A stretch of 64,000 bases of DNA from Pontiellaceae bacterium B1224 (lineage in GTDB: Bacteria > Verrucomicrobiota > Kiritimatiellia > Kiritimatiellales > Pontiellaceae): positions 28,404 through 92,403 of the forward strand of contig JAROBA010000022.1 in NCBI GenBank assembly GCA_029432815.1. Reading direction: 5' to 3'. This document shows, piece after piece, positions 54,193 to 62,958 of this stretch. The notes under the pieces were generated by a model. That model searched no databases, had not been told where the DNA came from, and saw only the letters and a list, made by a program, of their open reading frames with translations. A program made the translations under genes and the position numbers. Positions within the stretch are counted from its first letter, which is position 1. Every line of letters begins with the position of its first letter.

Positions 54193-55389
54193 ATGAAGTA
54201 TGTGGTTTTGGTTGGAGATGGGATGGGCGACTATCCTGTTGAATCGCTGGGCGATAAAACGCCATTGCAGGCGGCAGACTGTCCGATGATTCGGAAATTT
54301 GCTGCGCTGGGTGAAACACGCATGGTGCAGACGGTTCCGGAAGGCATGCCTCCGGGAAGCGATGTGGCCAACCTGGCGTTGCTGGGTTATGACGCCGCGC
54401 TGAACTATACCGGCCGCGCACCCATCGAAGCCGCTGGAGCGGAAATTCCCATGAACCCGAGCGATGTGGCGTTTCGCTGCAATCTCGTGACGGTGACCGA
54501 CGACGGAATTATGGATGATTATTCCGCCGGACATATTACAACCGAAGAGGGGCAGGCTTTAGTGCGGTCGCTCCAGGAGAAGCTGGGTCGTGAAGGATTA
54601 ACCTTCAACCCTGGCGTACAATACCGCCATTTGCTGATTTGGGATGGCGGCCCCGCGGATTGCGCATGCACTCCGCCGCACGAGATCTCGGACAAGCCGG
54701 TGGAAGGAAACCTTCCGGCAGGAGATCGCCAGGATGAAGTCCGCGAATTAATGGAATTATCAAAAGCGGTTTTTGCGGATCATCCGGTAAATAAAAAGCG
54801 TATTGCGGAAGGAAAAAAGCCCGCAACGCAAATCTGGCTGTGGGGGCAGGGCAACGCCATGCAGCTGGAGTCATACAAAACCCTCTATGGTTTGGGCGGC
54901 GGTGTTATTTCCGCAGTCGACCTATTAAAGGGCATAGCAAAATTAGCCGGTTTGGAAGCGCCCGATGTGGAAGGTGCAACCGGTTTTCTGGATACAAATT
55001 ACCAGAATAAAGTAGACGCCGGGCTGGAGATTTTGGAGCGCGAGGACTTTGTCTTCATCCATATCGAAGCCCCGGATGAATGCGGGCATATGGGTGACGC
55101 ACAGAAGAAGACGTTTGCCATCGAAGAGTTCGATGCCAAGGTTTGCGCGCCGGTTTTCCAATGGTTGGAAAAACGCGGCGAGCCATACACGTTGATGCTC
55201 TGTACGGATCACCGCACGCCGGTAGCCCTCAAGGGGCATACCTCGGAGCCCGTTCCCATGTCGGTTATGAAAGGACCGGTGGGAGAACAGAAAGCGCAGG
55301 CTGCGTTCGACGAGTTCGTCAACGATGGAAATGCACAAGGCATGGCCTGCGAATGGATACAACAAATACTAAACGCATCATCCGAGTGA
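54193..55389 (+). CDS. apgM: Cofactor-independent phosphoglycerate mutase, ApgM type
   Basis: A glycolytic enzyme interconverting 3- and 2-phosphoglycerate, of the alkaline-phosphatase superfamily form first known from archaea. The 398-residue chain begins VVLVGDGMGDYP (metal-binding aspartate), then GSDVANLALLGYD (nucleophile serine). The C-terminal metal residues are in HIEAPDECGHMG and CTDHRTP. The ATG at 54193 has GGAG at the right distance. One dispersed palindrome (55156) encodes VFQWLEK. An intergenic palindrome follows the stop codon. Confidence 0.92.
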   Translation: MKYVVLVGDGMGDYPVESLGDKTPLQAADCPMIRKFAALGETRMVQTVPEGMPPGSDVANLALLGYDAALNYTGRAPIEAAGAEIPMNPSDVAFRCNLVTVTDDGIMDDYSAGHITTEEGQALVRSLQEKLGREGLTFNPGVQYRHLLIWDGGPADCACTPPHEISDKPVEGNLPAGDRQDEVRELMELSKAVFADHPVNKKRIAEGKKPATQIWLWGQGNAMQLESYKTLYGLGGGVISAVDLLKGIAKLAGLEAPDVEGATGFLDTNYQNKVDAGLEILEREDFVFIHIEAPDECGHMGDAQKKTFAIEEFDAKVCAPVFQWLEKRGEPYTLMLCTDHRTPVALKGHTSEPVPMSVMKGPVGEQKAQAAFDEFVNDGNAQGMACEWIQQILNASSE

Positions 55390-55393
55390 TGAT

Positions 55394-55499
55394 GGAAGAA
55401 TGGATTTTGGACTACTGAAACTTTTTTAATCGCCGCAGGAGGCATTGAAACAACCCATTTGATATACGAAGAAAAACGGATCCAGTAATCCATTCTTCC
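55394..55499. repeat. Inverted repeat GGAAGAATGGATT ... AATCCATTCTTCC
   Basis: A perfect 13-bp inverted repeat (55394-55406 and 55487-55499) separated by 80 bases fills the gap between apgM and the helicase gene. It looks like another family of intergenic palindromes. Confidence 0.7.
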
Positions 55500-55528
55500 A
55501 GCCCGTTCGGATGCGAAAGGACTGGAAA

Positions 55529-57427
55529 TTGAGCCTACTCAAGAAAATCGCTTCTGTATTCGGCAAGAAAGATGAGCCGAAGAAAAACGAAGCATCAAAT
55601 AAGAAACAGACACCCGCAGTAAATAAAAAGGAAACGAAACCCGGCCAGGAAGAATGGCGGCCGGGCCAGAAGAAAAAAACCAGCTCGTCGCCGCGCAAGA
55701 AACCGCAGGGGCAGCGTCAGGGGCAGAACCGCCGCAAAAGCGAGGATGGGGAAAACCGCCCGCCGCGTAAAAAACAGGATGGACCGAAGCGTTCGCCGCG
55801 CCCGAAGAAAGAGGCACCGCCTTTTGCGCTGTCTGAAGCGGACCAGGAACGGATGAAGGAATTCCGCCCGGAAGAAGAAGACCGCCGGGTGGCCTTTGAA
55901 AAACGGCTGAAACAACGTTGGGCAGATAAGCATGGTGTGTCGGAACGACCTCCGCGCAAAAAGCGCGAGCCACGTCCTGAAGGCGAAAGGAAGCGGGCAC
56001 CGCGCGAGCGTAAACCGCAGCGGGAGCGTCCGGCGGATGCTGCCTATACCGTAACCACAGGGTCTACTGAACGCCGCGTCGTTGAAGACGTGCCGTGGGA
56101 TCCGGAAACCTTTAACGTTGAGCCGGAAGAAGGAAAAATCCGTTTCCAGGATTTGGATCTCCATCCGAAACTGATGCAGAGCATTCATGCGCTGGGCTGG
56201 CAATATGCCACGCCGATTCAGGGCGAAATTCTTCCCGGCACTTTGAAGGGCAAGGATATGGCCGGCCGCGCGCAGACCGGTACCGGTAAAACCGCAGCGT
56301 TCCTGATTTCGATCATTAACCACTGCCTGAAAAACCCGTTGCAAAAGCATAGTGCACTGAGCCCGCGAGCGTTGATTATTGCGCCGACCCGCGAGCTGGC
56401 CATGCAGATTGGCGAAGATTCCGTGGGCCTCAATAAATTCACCGGCCTGCGCACCGTGGTGCTGTATGGCGGCATGGATTACAACAAACAGCAGCGCGAG
56501 TTGGAAGATGGCTTGGTTGATATTGTAGTGGCCACTCCGGGGCGTCTGCTGGACTTTGAAAACAAGAAAGTCGTGAACCTGCGTTTCACCGAAATCATGG
56601 TGATCGACGAGGCGGACCGCATGCTCGATATGGGCTTTATTCCCGATGTACGCCGTATTATCTATAAAACGCCTGCCAAGGAAAAGCGCCAGACCGTGCT
56701 GTTCAGTGCAACCCTCAGCGATGATGTGATGGCTCTGGCTGCGGACTGGATGGTTGATCCCGAGCGGATTGATATTGAGCCGGAACAGGTGGCGGTCGAT
56801 ACGGTGGATCAGAAGGTCTTCATTGTGACCGACGACCAGAAGTTCCAGCTCCTGTATAACATCATTAAAAACGATCAGCCGGAACGCATCATTATTTTCA
56901 CGAATCGTCGCGATCAGGCGGAACGTCTGACGGAAGACCTCGACCGCTACGGGCATAAGTGCGAAATGCTATCCGGTGCGGTAACGCAGAAAAAGCGGAT
57001 GCGCATTCTTGAAGATTTTAAATCGGGCAAAGTCAAGATCGTGGTGGCGACGGATGTGGCCGGCCGCGGTATTCACGTGGATGGTTTGAGCCATGTGGTG
57101 AACTTTAATATTCCGGAAAATCCGGACGACTACGTGCATCGTATCGGCCGTACCGGCCGTGCGGGAGCCTTGGGGCAGTCGATCACGTTTGCCTGCGAGA
57201 TGGAATCGTTTGAGCTTCCGAAGATTGAAGAGCTGCTCGGTATGGAGCTGAAGTGCAAGATGCCGACGGAAGAACTTCTCGAAGAGCTTCCTCCGGCACC
57301 GCCGCGGAAGCGTAAGCCGCGTCCGGCTGGTGGGCATGGCGGGGGGCGGCGCCCGAATGGCGGCGGACATCATCGTCCCGGTCAGCGCCGCAGCGGCGGC
57401 GGCACAGGACACCGCACCCCGCGTTAA
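55529..57427 (+). CDS. DEAD-box RNA helicase (RhlE/RhlB type) with long basic N-terminus
   Basis: An ATP-dependent RNA helicase of 632 residues from a TTG at 55529 that has AAAGGA seven bases upstream; an ATG at 55511 would add six residues but lacks such a site. Residues 1-190 are low complexity, very rich in Lys, Arg and Pro, as expected for RNA binding. The helicase core follows: AQTGTGKTA (motif I), PTRELAMQ, the DEAD box in VIDEADRMLD, FSAT (motif III) and HRIGRTGR (motif VI). The tail is Gly/Arg/His-rich. Likely roles are ribosome assembly or RNA turnover. A terminator follows directly. Confidence 0.92.
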   Translation: MSLLKKIASVFGKKDEPKKNEASNKKQTPAVNKKETKPGQEEWRPGQKKKTSSSPRKKPQGQRQGQNRRKSEDGENRPPRKKQDGPKRSPRPKKEAPPFALSEADQERMKEFRPEEEDRRVAFEKRLKQRWADKHGVSERPPRKKREPRPEGERKRAPRERKPQRERPADAAYTVTTGSTERRVVEDVPWDPETFNVEPEEGKIRFQDLDLHPKLMQSIHALGWQYATPIQGEILPGTLKGKDMAGRAQTGTGKTAAFLISIINHCLKNPLQKHSALSPRALIIAPTRELAMQIGEDSVGLNKFTGLRTVVLYGGMDYNKQQRELEDGLVDIVVATPGRLLDFENKKVVNLRFTEIMVIDEADRMLDMGFIPDVRRIIYKTPAKEKRQTVLFSATLSDDVMALAADWMVDPERIDIEPEQVAVDTVDQKVFIVTDDQKFQLLYNIIKNDQPERIIIFTNRRDQAERLTEDLDRYGHKCEMLSGAVTQKKRMRILEDFKSGKVKIVVATDVAGRGIHVDGLSHVVNFNIPENPDDYVHRIGRTGRAGALGQSITFACEMESFELPKIEELLGMELKCKMPTEELLEELPPAPPRKRKPRPAGGHGGGRRPNGGGHHRPGQRRSGGGTGHRTPR

Positions 57428-57429
57428 TC

Positions 57430-57459
57430 AAAAAAGCCTCGCTTAAGCGGGGCTTTTTT
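57430..57459. terminator. Bidirectional terminator between helicase and AsmA-like gene
   Basis: AAAAAAGCCTCGCTT-AAGCGGGGCTTTTTT: a G/C stem with A-run on one side and T-run on the other, serving both converging genes. A TTCCA palindrome (57473-57487) lies between it and the AsmA-like stop. Confidence 0.88.
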
Positions 57460-57491
57460 GGTGAACCGGTATTTCCAATCTTTGGAATCAG

Positions 57492-60188
57492 TTAAAAGCG
57501 CCGGGTCTTTGCGCCGGGTCGGCGTATTGTTCTCTTCGTTTTCTCTTCGGTTTCAGGTTCTTCGGCAGTTTCTTCGCTTTCCTCGCCATCTTCGTCTGAT
57601 CCATCAAGTCCTATGGTGCCAAGGGTCAGATTGCCGAAGCCTTTGAGCGCATCGCTGGCAAATCCGGTTGTGTTGCCCACGGCATTGATCATCTCATTAT
57701 AGAAGTTATCAACAATTTGTGTCGATGCTTCGGCCGGAGTTGCTCCGCCCTTATCCTTGCCGATATCTTTCAGATCAGGGATGGGAACAGGAATGGGGAT
57801 GGCGGGCAGGGCAGAGAGTTTGGCGTAAACGATGCAACCGTCGATGGCGACGCGGTCGATGACTACCTTTTGCTCTTTTTTATCCCCATCCTCTTCGGAG
57901 GCTGCATTTTCACTTTCCGGGTCTTCCATCGACTCGTCACGCCGTACGGTGGCCTGTTCGATTTCTTCCTGAAGTGCCTTGATATTATCTTTCAGGATTT
58001 GACGTTCATAGCGCACCCGTGGGTTGGTCAGTACAATGTCTTTAATCGAAAGCACGTCAGATTGGAGGGTGTCGGGATCCAGATCGATCCGGAATTCCTC
58101 TAGTTTCATGAGGCTGCGGCGCGAAAAGCCTGGGGGGTTGGATACGCGCAGGTCGTGAATGTCGACCACTCCTTTGAGGGGTTCGACTGATAATGTATTG
58201 AAGGCTACGAGCGTTATGGCGGCATCCGGATCTACTTCTTGCTCCTCTTCCGAATCTCCGGCCAGCGGGTTCAGTTTGTTCAGCGAAACCATGGAGGCCG
58301 GATTGAGTTTATTCAGATCTATACCGAACTGAGCGTTGTCGGTCGCGTTTGTATCGACTGGAAACTTCAGACTAACGTTCAGATTCGTAACGATGAGCTG
58401 ATGGAGTACAACCGGCTGTTCGGCTAACAGAATCGGCGCCACTTCGGGATCGGCTGCTGCCGGTACTGTGGGGACGACTTCCTCCTCAGCGCCTTCGGGC
58501 AGAGGCGGAGCAAAACGCATTAATTGCATTTGAAGCGCTGCCACGTTGCCACTTTCCTCAGTCTGCTCCAGATTGACTATGGGGCTGTCGACCCAGACCC
58601 GGTCAATAACCACCTGGTCGGAGAACAGAGAGTCCGGGGCGATGTCAATTTCCAGGTTTGCGAGGTGGAACAGGTTGGTGGCGAAGTAGCTTGGCTCGTT
58701 GGGGGCGGTGATGTCGTGAACCTGTATTTTTCCGTCGACGAGTTTGACGGAAATTGAGCCGATGCCGGCCAGCGTATGCGGTTCTGTAGGTACGTTGTTC
58801 GTCGGGGTGGTGTCGAGCAGTTTTACCTGAATATCGTCCACCGTCAGGTTATGCAGAGCAACGGGCGGTGCTGTCGGCGATTCTGGCGTTTCCATTGCAT
58901 TGCCGGCCGGGGGGGGCGGCAGTTCAAGAACGGGATATTTCGGTACGCGTTCAACGAAGCCGTTGGCGATCTTCATGAGCTCCGCGACGGTATCGGTTGT
59001 TTTGTTGAGTTCCAGGAAGGCGTAGGGGCGCTTTATCTGAATGTCATTAATCACCACGGTCTCGCCCGCGATGGAGGTCGGATCAAAGTCCACGGTAATG
59101 TGGTCCAGCGAGAATAGGTTCGGGATGGCCATGCGTTTTGGGTTTGTAAGGAAGAGGTTGTTCAGGTCGATTCGTCCGTCCTGCATTGCAATCGCCAGCT
59201 GTTCGAGTCCGAGTTGCATGTCCAGCTCCGGATCGCCGATATTGACCACATTCAGTTGAACGTCGTCGATGGTGATGCGACCGAGAATGACTTCCGGCGG
59301 CGGCTCGGTCTCTGCAACCACCACCTCATTGGTGGAGATGTTTATCGGTGCGCTCGTGGGAATTCTGACCACAAGACTTTCGGCAATCTTCAGAAATTCC
59401 CAGGCGGTGTCTGTTTCTGGATTGTGTTCCACGTAGGCGTGCGGTTTACGAATATCTATGGCGTGAATGATGATATTGCTGGAGTAGATTGAGCCCGGTT
59501 CCATCAGTATTTCCACCTGCTCGAGTGAAAACAGATCGGGGGTCTCCAGGCGTTGCGGATTGTTGACATAAAAATTATCCAGCCGGACGGTACCATTGGT
59601 CATGCTGATGGCCAGTTGCTCAAAGCCGGCGCCGATATCCAGCATCGCATCGTGGGTATTTGCCAAATTAAACTGAACATCATTAATTTCGAGCGATTTC
59701 ACCACCACGATTTTGGGCTCTTTTGGTTTTTTGCCCTTCTTCTTTTCTTTTTCAGGTGTTGGCGCAGCAGACAGGTCGATACCTGCAAACTCTTGAATAC
59801 TGTTGATGAATTCCGTGATGTTATCGGACGAGAGATTTTGCTCATAAATAAAATAGGGGCTGTTGATCTGCACCTGGTGAACCACAACGGTGCTGGAGAA
59901 GATGGTGCCCATATCAATGGCAAGATCCAGGCTGGCCAATGAAACCGCATTGGACTGTCCGAACATCGTCGGGTTTTTAATCGAAAAGTCGGATAAATGG
60001 ACGGTCCCTTTGATGGGGTTGATGGAGAGTTTGTTTATTTGCAGGGGAGTTCCCAGTGCTTTCGGTCCGATGACCTGAGCCACCATTTTCACGGTTGGTC
60101 CCAGCCAGAACAGCAGGGTTAAAATGAAGAGGAGGAATAGGACTCCCAATGCTCCCAGCGCGATCTTTAATGTTTTTTTCAGCTTCAT
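57492..60188 (-). CDS. Large AsmA-like (DUF748-type) envelope protein with internal repeats
   Basis: An 898-residue protein from the ATG at 60188 (GAGGA eight bases upstream). One N-terminal membrane helix (about 6-30) is followed by a long periplasmic chain. It has about five similar segments, each with a line such as IHAIDIRKPHAYVEHN, INDIQIKRPYAFLELN or IDRVWVDSPIVNLEQ. These are preceded by NLFSLD/NLFHLAN-like strands and a GxIxLxNLFLTNP strand. This repeated beta pattern is typical of AsmA/TamB-like proteins that bridge the envelope and move lipids. The C-terminus is acidic then basic (EEPETEEKTKRTIRRPG). No neighbour gives a function. Confidence 0.75.
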   Translation of the reverse strand: MKLKKTLKIALGALGVLFLLFILTLLFWLGPTVKMVAQVIGPKALGTPLQINKLSINPIKGTVHLSDFSIKNPTMFGQSNAVSLASLDLAIDMGTIFSSTVVVHQVQINSPYFIYEQNLSSDNITEFINSIQEFAGIDLSAAPTPEKEKKKGKKPKEPKIVVVKSLEINDVQFNLANTHDAMLDIGAGFEQLAISMTNGTVRLDNFYVNNPQRLETPDLFSLEQVEILMEPGSIYSSNIIIHAIDIRKPHAYVEHNPETDTAWEFLKIAESLVVRIPTSAPINISTNEVVVAETEPPPEVILGRITIDDVQLNVVNIGDPELDMQLGLEQLAIAMQDGRIDLNNLFLTNPKRMAIPNLFSLDHITVDFDPTSIAGETVVINDIQIKRPYAFLELNKTTDTVAELMKIANGFVERVPKYPVLELPPPPAGNAMETPESPTAPPVALHNLTVDDIQVKLLDTTPTNNVPTEPHTLAGIGSISVKLVDGKIQVHDITAPNEPSYFATNLFHLANLEIDIAPDSLFSDQVVIDRVWVDSPIVNLEQTEESGNVAALQMQLMRFAPPLPEGAEEEVVPTVPAAADPEVAPILLAEQPVVLHQLIVTNLNVSLKFPVDTNATDNAQFGIDLNKLNPASMVSLNKLNPLAGDSEEEQEVDPDAAITLVAFNTLSVEPLKGVVDIHDLRVSNPPGFSRRSLMKLEEFRIDLDPDTLQSDVLSIKDIVLTNPRVRYERQILKDNIKALQEEIEQATVRRDESMEDPESENAASEEDGDKKEQKVVIDRVAIDGCIVYAKLSALPAIPIPVPIPDLKDIGKDKGGATPAEASTQIVDNFYNEMINAVGNTTGFASDALKGFGNLTLGTIGLDGSDEDGEESEETAEEPETEEKTKRTIRRPGAKTRRF

Positions 60189-60560
60189 AATCATTTCCTC
60201 TATAGGCACCGTTTCAAGAGAGTAAACACTACACAGGTTTCCAAACCTTGGAAAGTGGTTTCATAACAATGACGGACGGAATGCATTTTTAACCAATGTA
60301 ATAGCGGGGTCGGGCGCAGTTTCCAATGGTTGGAAGTCCGGCGAACATGAATTCATGTGTCGTGCTGTTTACTGGTTTTTCCAGGAACAGCTTGGTTCAG
60401 AATGATTTTCTCGATGAACGGTTCCCAGGAATATTCGAGGCGCAGATATCAAAAAACGGCCCTGAATATCCCGGTTTTCGGGGGGCGCAATTTTTTAACT
60501 TTTCCCGCTTGCACCCCCCGCACCGCATCGGTATGTTCCATCACCTTGTTTCACATTAGC
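60189..60560. other. Intergenic region upstream of tRNA-Leu (372 bp)
   Basis: No gene seen. It contains two TTCCA palindromes 82 bases apart (60239-60253, 60321-60335) and, near the right end, the tRNA promoter. Confidence 0.6.
60509..60537 (+). promoter_or_regulatory. Promoter of tRNA-Leu
   Basis: TTGCAC (60509-60514), 17-base C/G-rich spacer, TATGTT (60532-60537), placing the start of transcription about 15 bases before the mature tRNA. Confidence 0.5.
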
Positions 60561-60649
60561 GCTCGGGTGGTGAAATTGGTAGACACGCAAGGTTGAGGGC
60601 CTTGTGGGAGTTAAATCCCGTGTGGGTTCGACTCCCACCTCGAGCACCA
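60561..60649 (+). tRNA. tRNA-Leu (anticodon GAG)
   Basis: An 89-base class II tRNA. The acceptor stem GCTCGGG pairs with CTCGAGC, the anticodon stem CAAGG/CCTTG encloses the loop TTGAGGG (anticodon GAG), and the long variable arm GGGAGTTAAATCCC is typical of leucine tRNA. The T-arm is GTGGG-TTCGACT-CCCAC, and CCA is encoded. Confidence 0.97.
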
Positions 60650-60657
60650 TCACTTTT

Positions 60658-60687
60658 AAGATCGATCCATTGGATCGATCTTTTTTT
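60658..60687 (+). terminator. Terminator of tRNA-Leu
   Basis: AAGATCGATCC-ATT-GGATCGATCTT followed by a T-run, nine bases after the CCA end. Confidence 0.9.
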
Positions 60688-61003
60688 GTGACTACGTTAC
60701 AGTGCGTAGAGGAGTCGGCAACACCTCCAAAGATTTTATGCCGGCAAGGTAGTCAAAAGCTATGGATCATCCGACTTCAGGGTAAAAAGGGCGTCAGTTG
60801 CGCGATTTGTCCATCTGTTTGCATACTTCTCCCATGGTTTATCGGATTCGAATCCGTACTATGGAACCATTCATAAATGGCTGTTTATATAATTGCAAAG
60901 ACAGCTGGATATAATGGAATAGACTCGCTAGCGTGGAACCATCAAGCATTGGTGAAATTGAGTTGGTATGTGACATAGTGGGGGAGACTCCAAGGAGGAT
61001 GAG
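60688..61003. other. Intergenic region before the symporter (316 bp)
   Basis: No gene seen. Two TATAAT hexamers (60888-60893, 60910-60915) are candidate -10 boxes for the symporter, but neither has a good -35. A short perfect stem-loop CGGATTCGAATCCG (about 60843-60856) resembles a tRNA T-arm, but no complete tRNA can be folded around it. Confidence 0.5.
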
Positions 61004-62821
61004 ATGGGCATAGTAGACATAATCGTGTTTTTCGGCTTTATCGCGGCGGTATTATTCGTCGGCTTGTACAAATCCAAAGGCGAGGACACCCATGGAGAAA
61101 CGGGGGCATCGGACTACTTTCTGGCGGGCCGCGGGTTGTCGTGGTGGTTGATCGGTATTTCCTTGATCGCCGCGAATATATCAGCGGAGCAGTTCGTGGG
61201 CATGGCCGGAAAGGGCGCGGGCCTGGATGGCCTTTCTGTTTCGAGCTGGGAGTGGATCGCCGCAATCACCTTGGTGGTCGTTGCGTTTGTATTGCTTCCC
61301 TACTTCCTAAAGACCGGTATCACGACGATTCCGGAATTCCTTGAAGTTCGTTACAACCACTGGGCGCGCTTGGTCATGACGATTTCCATGACGCTCATCC
61401 TGATCTTCGTGAGTTTGATTGGCGTTATCTACGCGGGTGCCATTGCAATGACGAAGCTGTTTGCCGACTTTGGAACGGTTATCCAATTGCCGGTGGCCTG
61501 CTGGATTCTCGGGGGTCTGGCCGCGGGATACGTCGCGGTAGGTGGCCTGAAAGCCTGCGCGTGGGCGGACTTGCTCCAGGGTACCGCCCTGATCGTTGGC
61601 GGGGGCCTGATCACTTATTTCGCATTCCAGAAGCTGGGCATCACAAATGTTTCCGAGCTCGTGGATGCCTCCGGCGCGGCGGCCACGGTCGACGCGAGCG
61701 CGGGCGCCATGAAAAAATTCGGCACCTTGAATGAAACCGCTTTGCACATGGACACCCCCTCCATGCCGTGGCCGGTCCTGATCATCGGCATCTGGATCCC
61801 GAACTTCTACTATTGGGGCCTGAACCAATACATCACGCAGCGTATTCTCGGCTCCGCATCGCTCGCGGAAGGGCAGAAGGGACTTGTTTTTGCTGGTTTC
61901 CTCAAACTGTTGATCCCGTTTGTTATCGTGATTCCGGGCATCATCGCGTTCAACCTCTTCTCCAATGATATGGCCGAGGGTGCAAACATTGATGCGGGCG
62001 GAAACGTGTTCTCCGTATATGAAGAGGCGCAGACCGATCCTTCCACTACATTTGTTTTCGATCTCGACGTTAAATACGCCGCAACCCATCCGGATAAAGC
62101 CGCGGAGATCACTGCGTTCAACGAGACGGTTGTCGCCCGTGTGGGTGAGGGCAAGGTGGAGAAAAAGGCGATCAATGCCTACAAATATGACGATGCGATG
62201 GGGCTGATGATTGCCAAGCTTATCCCGCGAAACAAAGGACTGCTCGGATTTGTGTTCGCGGCGTTGCTCGGCGCGATTGTTTCTTCGCTAGCGGCGATCC
62301 TCAACGCGGCTTCTACGTTGTTCACCATGGATGTCTACCAACGCTATATCCGGCCCGAGGCGAAGCAGTTTGAGTTCGTTACCTTTGGTCGTATCTGCAT
62401 CGGTGTATTCGTGGTGATTGGCTGTGTTCTGGCGCCTATGCTGGTTAATTTCCAGAGTATCTTTGATTACATCCAGTCGATTCAGGGCTACGTTTCCACC
62501 GGTATTCTTGCGGTATTCATCTATGGCCTGTTGAACCGCACCGGCGGTCAGTGGGCGGGTGTGATCGGTATCGTGTCCAACGCCGTAATCTATCACTACA
62601 TGCTCGTGAAACACTCAGACATGCACTTCCTCTACAGCATGTCGGTCTGCCTCGGTGTGGTTCTCGCGGTACTCTTTATCTATGGCTTGATATTCAAGAG
62701 CAAAGAGAAGGTTGTATTCGCCTCGAACACCGCCATGGATCTGACGCCATCCAAAGGCGCAATGTACGCGGGTATTGTTGTGTGTGCCCTGACGGTCGCG
62801 CTGTATGTGATCTTCTGGTAA
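61004..62821 (+). CDS. Sodium:solute symporter (SSS/SGLT family)
   Basis: An inner-membrane sodium-coupled transporter of 605 residues with about 13-14 membrane helices. SGLT-like features are ASDYFLAGRGLSWWLIGISLIAANISAEQF at the N-terminus, GYVAVGGLKACAWADLLQG, WIPNFYYWGLNQYITQRILG and AALLGAIVSSLAAILNAASTLFTMDVY (sodium-site serines). A soluble insertion of about 75 residues (about 325-400) separates the helices. These features point to a sugar transporter such as glucose, galactose or fucose; substrate is not determinable. AAGGAGG lies five bases before the ATG. It is monocistronic, ended by a terminator. Confidence 0.9.
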   Translation: MGIVDIIVFFGFIAAVLFVGLYKSKGEDTHGETGASDYFLAGRGLSWWLIGISLIAANISAEQFVGMAGKGAGLDGLSVSSWEWIAAITLVVVAFVLLPYFLKTGITTIPEFLEVRYNHWARLVMTISMTLILIFVSLIGVIYAGAIAMTKLFADFGTVIQLPVACWILGGLAAGYVAVGGLKACAWADLLQGTALIVGGGLITYFAFQKLGITNVSELVDASGAAATVDASAGAMKKFGTLNETALHMDTPSMPWPVLIIGIWIPNFYYWGLNQYITQRILGSASLAEGQKGLVFAGFLKLLIPFVIVIPGIIAFNLFSNDMAEGANIDAGGNVFSVYEEAQTDPSTTFVFDLDVKYAATHPDKAAEITAFNETVVARVGEGKVEKKAINAYKYDDAMGLMIAKLIPRNKGLLGFVFAALLGAIVSSLAAILNAASTLFTMDVYQRYIRPEAKQFEFVTFGRICIGVFVVIGCVLAPMLVNFQSIFDYIQSIQGYVSTGILAVFIYGLLNRTGGQWAGVIGIVSNAVIYHYMLVKHSDMHFLYSMSVCLGVVLAVLFIYGLIFKSKEKVVFASNTAMDLTPSKGAMYAGIVVCALTVALYVIFW

Positions 62822-62843
62822 TCTTCCAATCATTGGAAAAAGC

Positions 62844-62873
62844 AAAAGGCGCTCCACTTGGGGCGCCTTTTTT
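62844..62873 (+). terminator. Terminator of the symporter gene
   Basis: AAAAGGCGCTCC-ACTT-GGGGCGCCTTTTTT. It is preceded by a TTCCA palindrome (62824-62838) directly after the stop codon. Confidence 0.9.
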
Positions 62874-62958
62874 CAGTTATTGTCAGGGCCGTTTCTTTAT
62901 TGGGTTTCAATAATTTCTGAATCCTGCTATCCAATCACTCAGTTGAAACGGAGTTATT

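Noticed and set aside
60830..60875. tRNA fragment or integration scar (CGGATTCGAATCCG then TATGGAACCA)
   Set aside because: T-arm-like hairpin and CCA end are present, but no matching acceptor, anticodon or D-arm exists upstream, and the sequence does not match the nearby tRNA-Leu 3' end.
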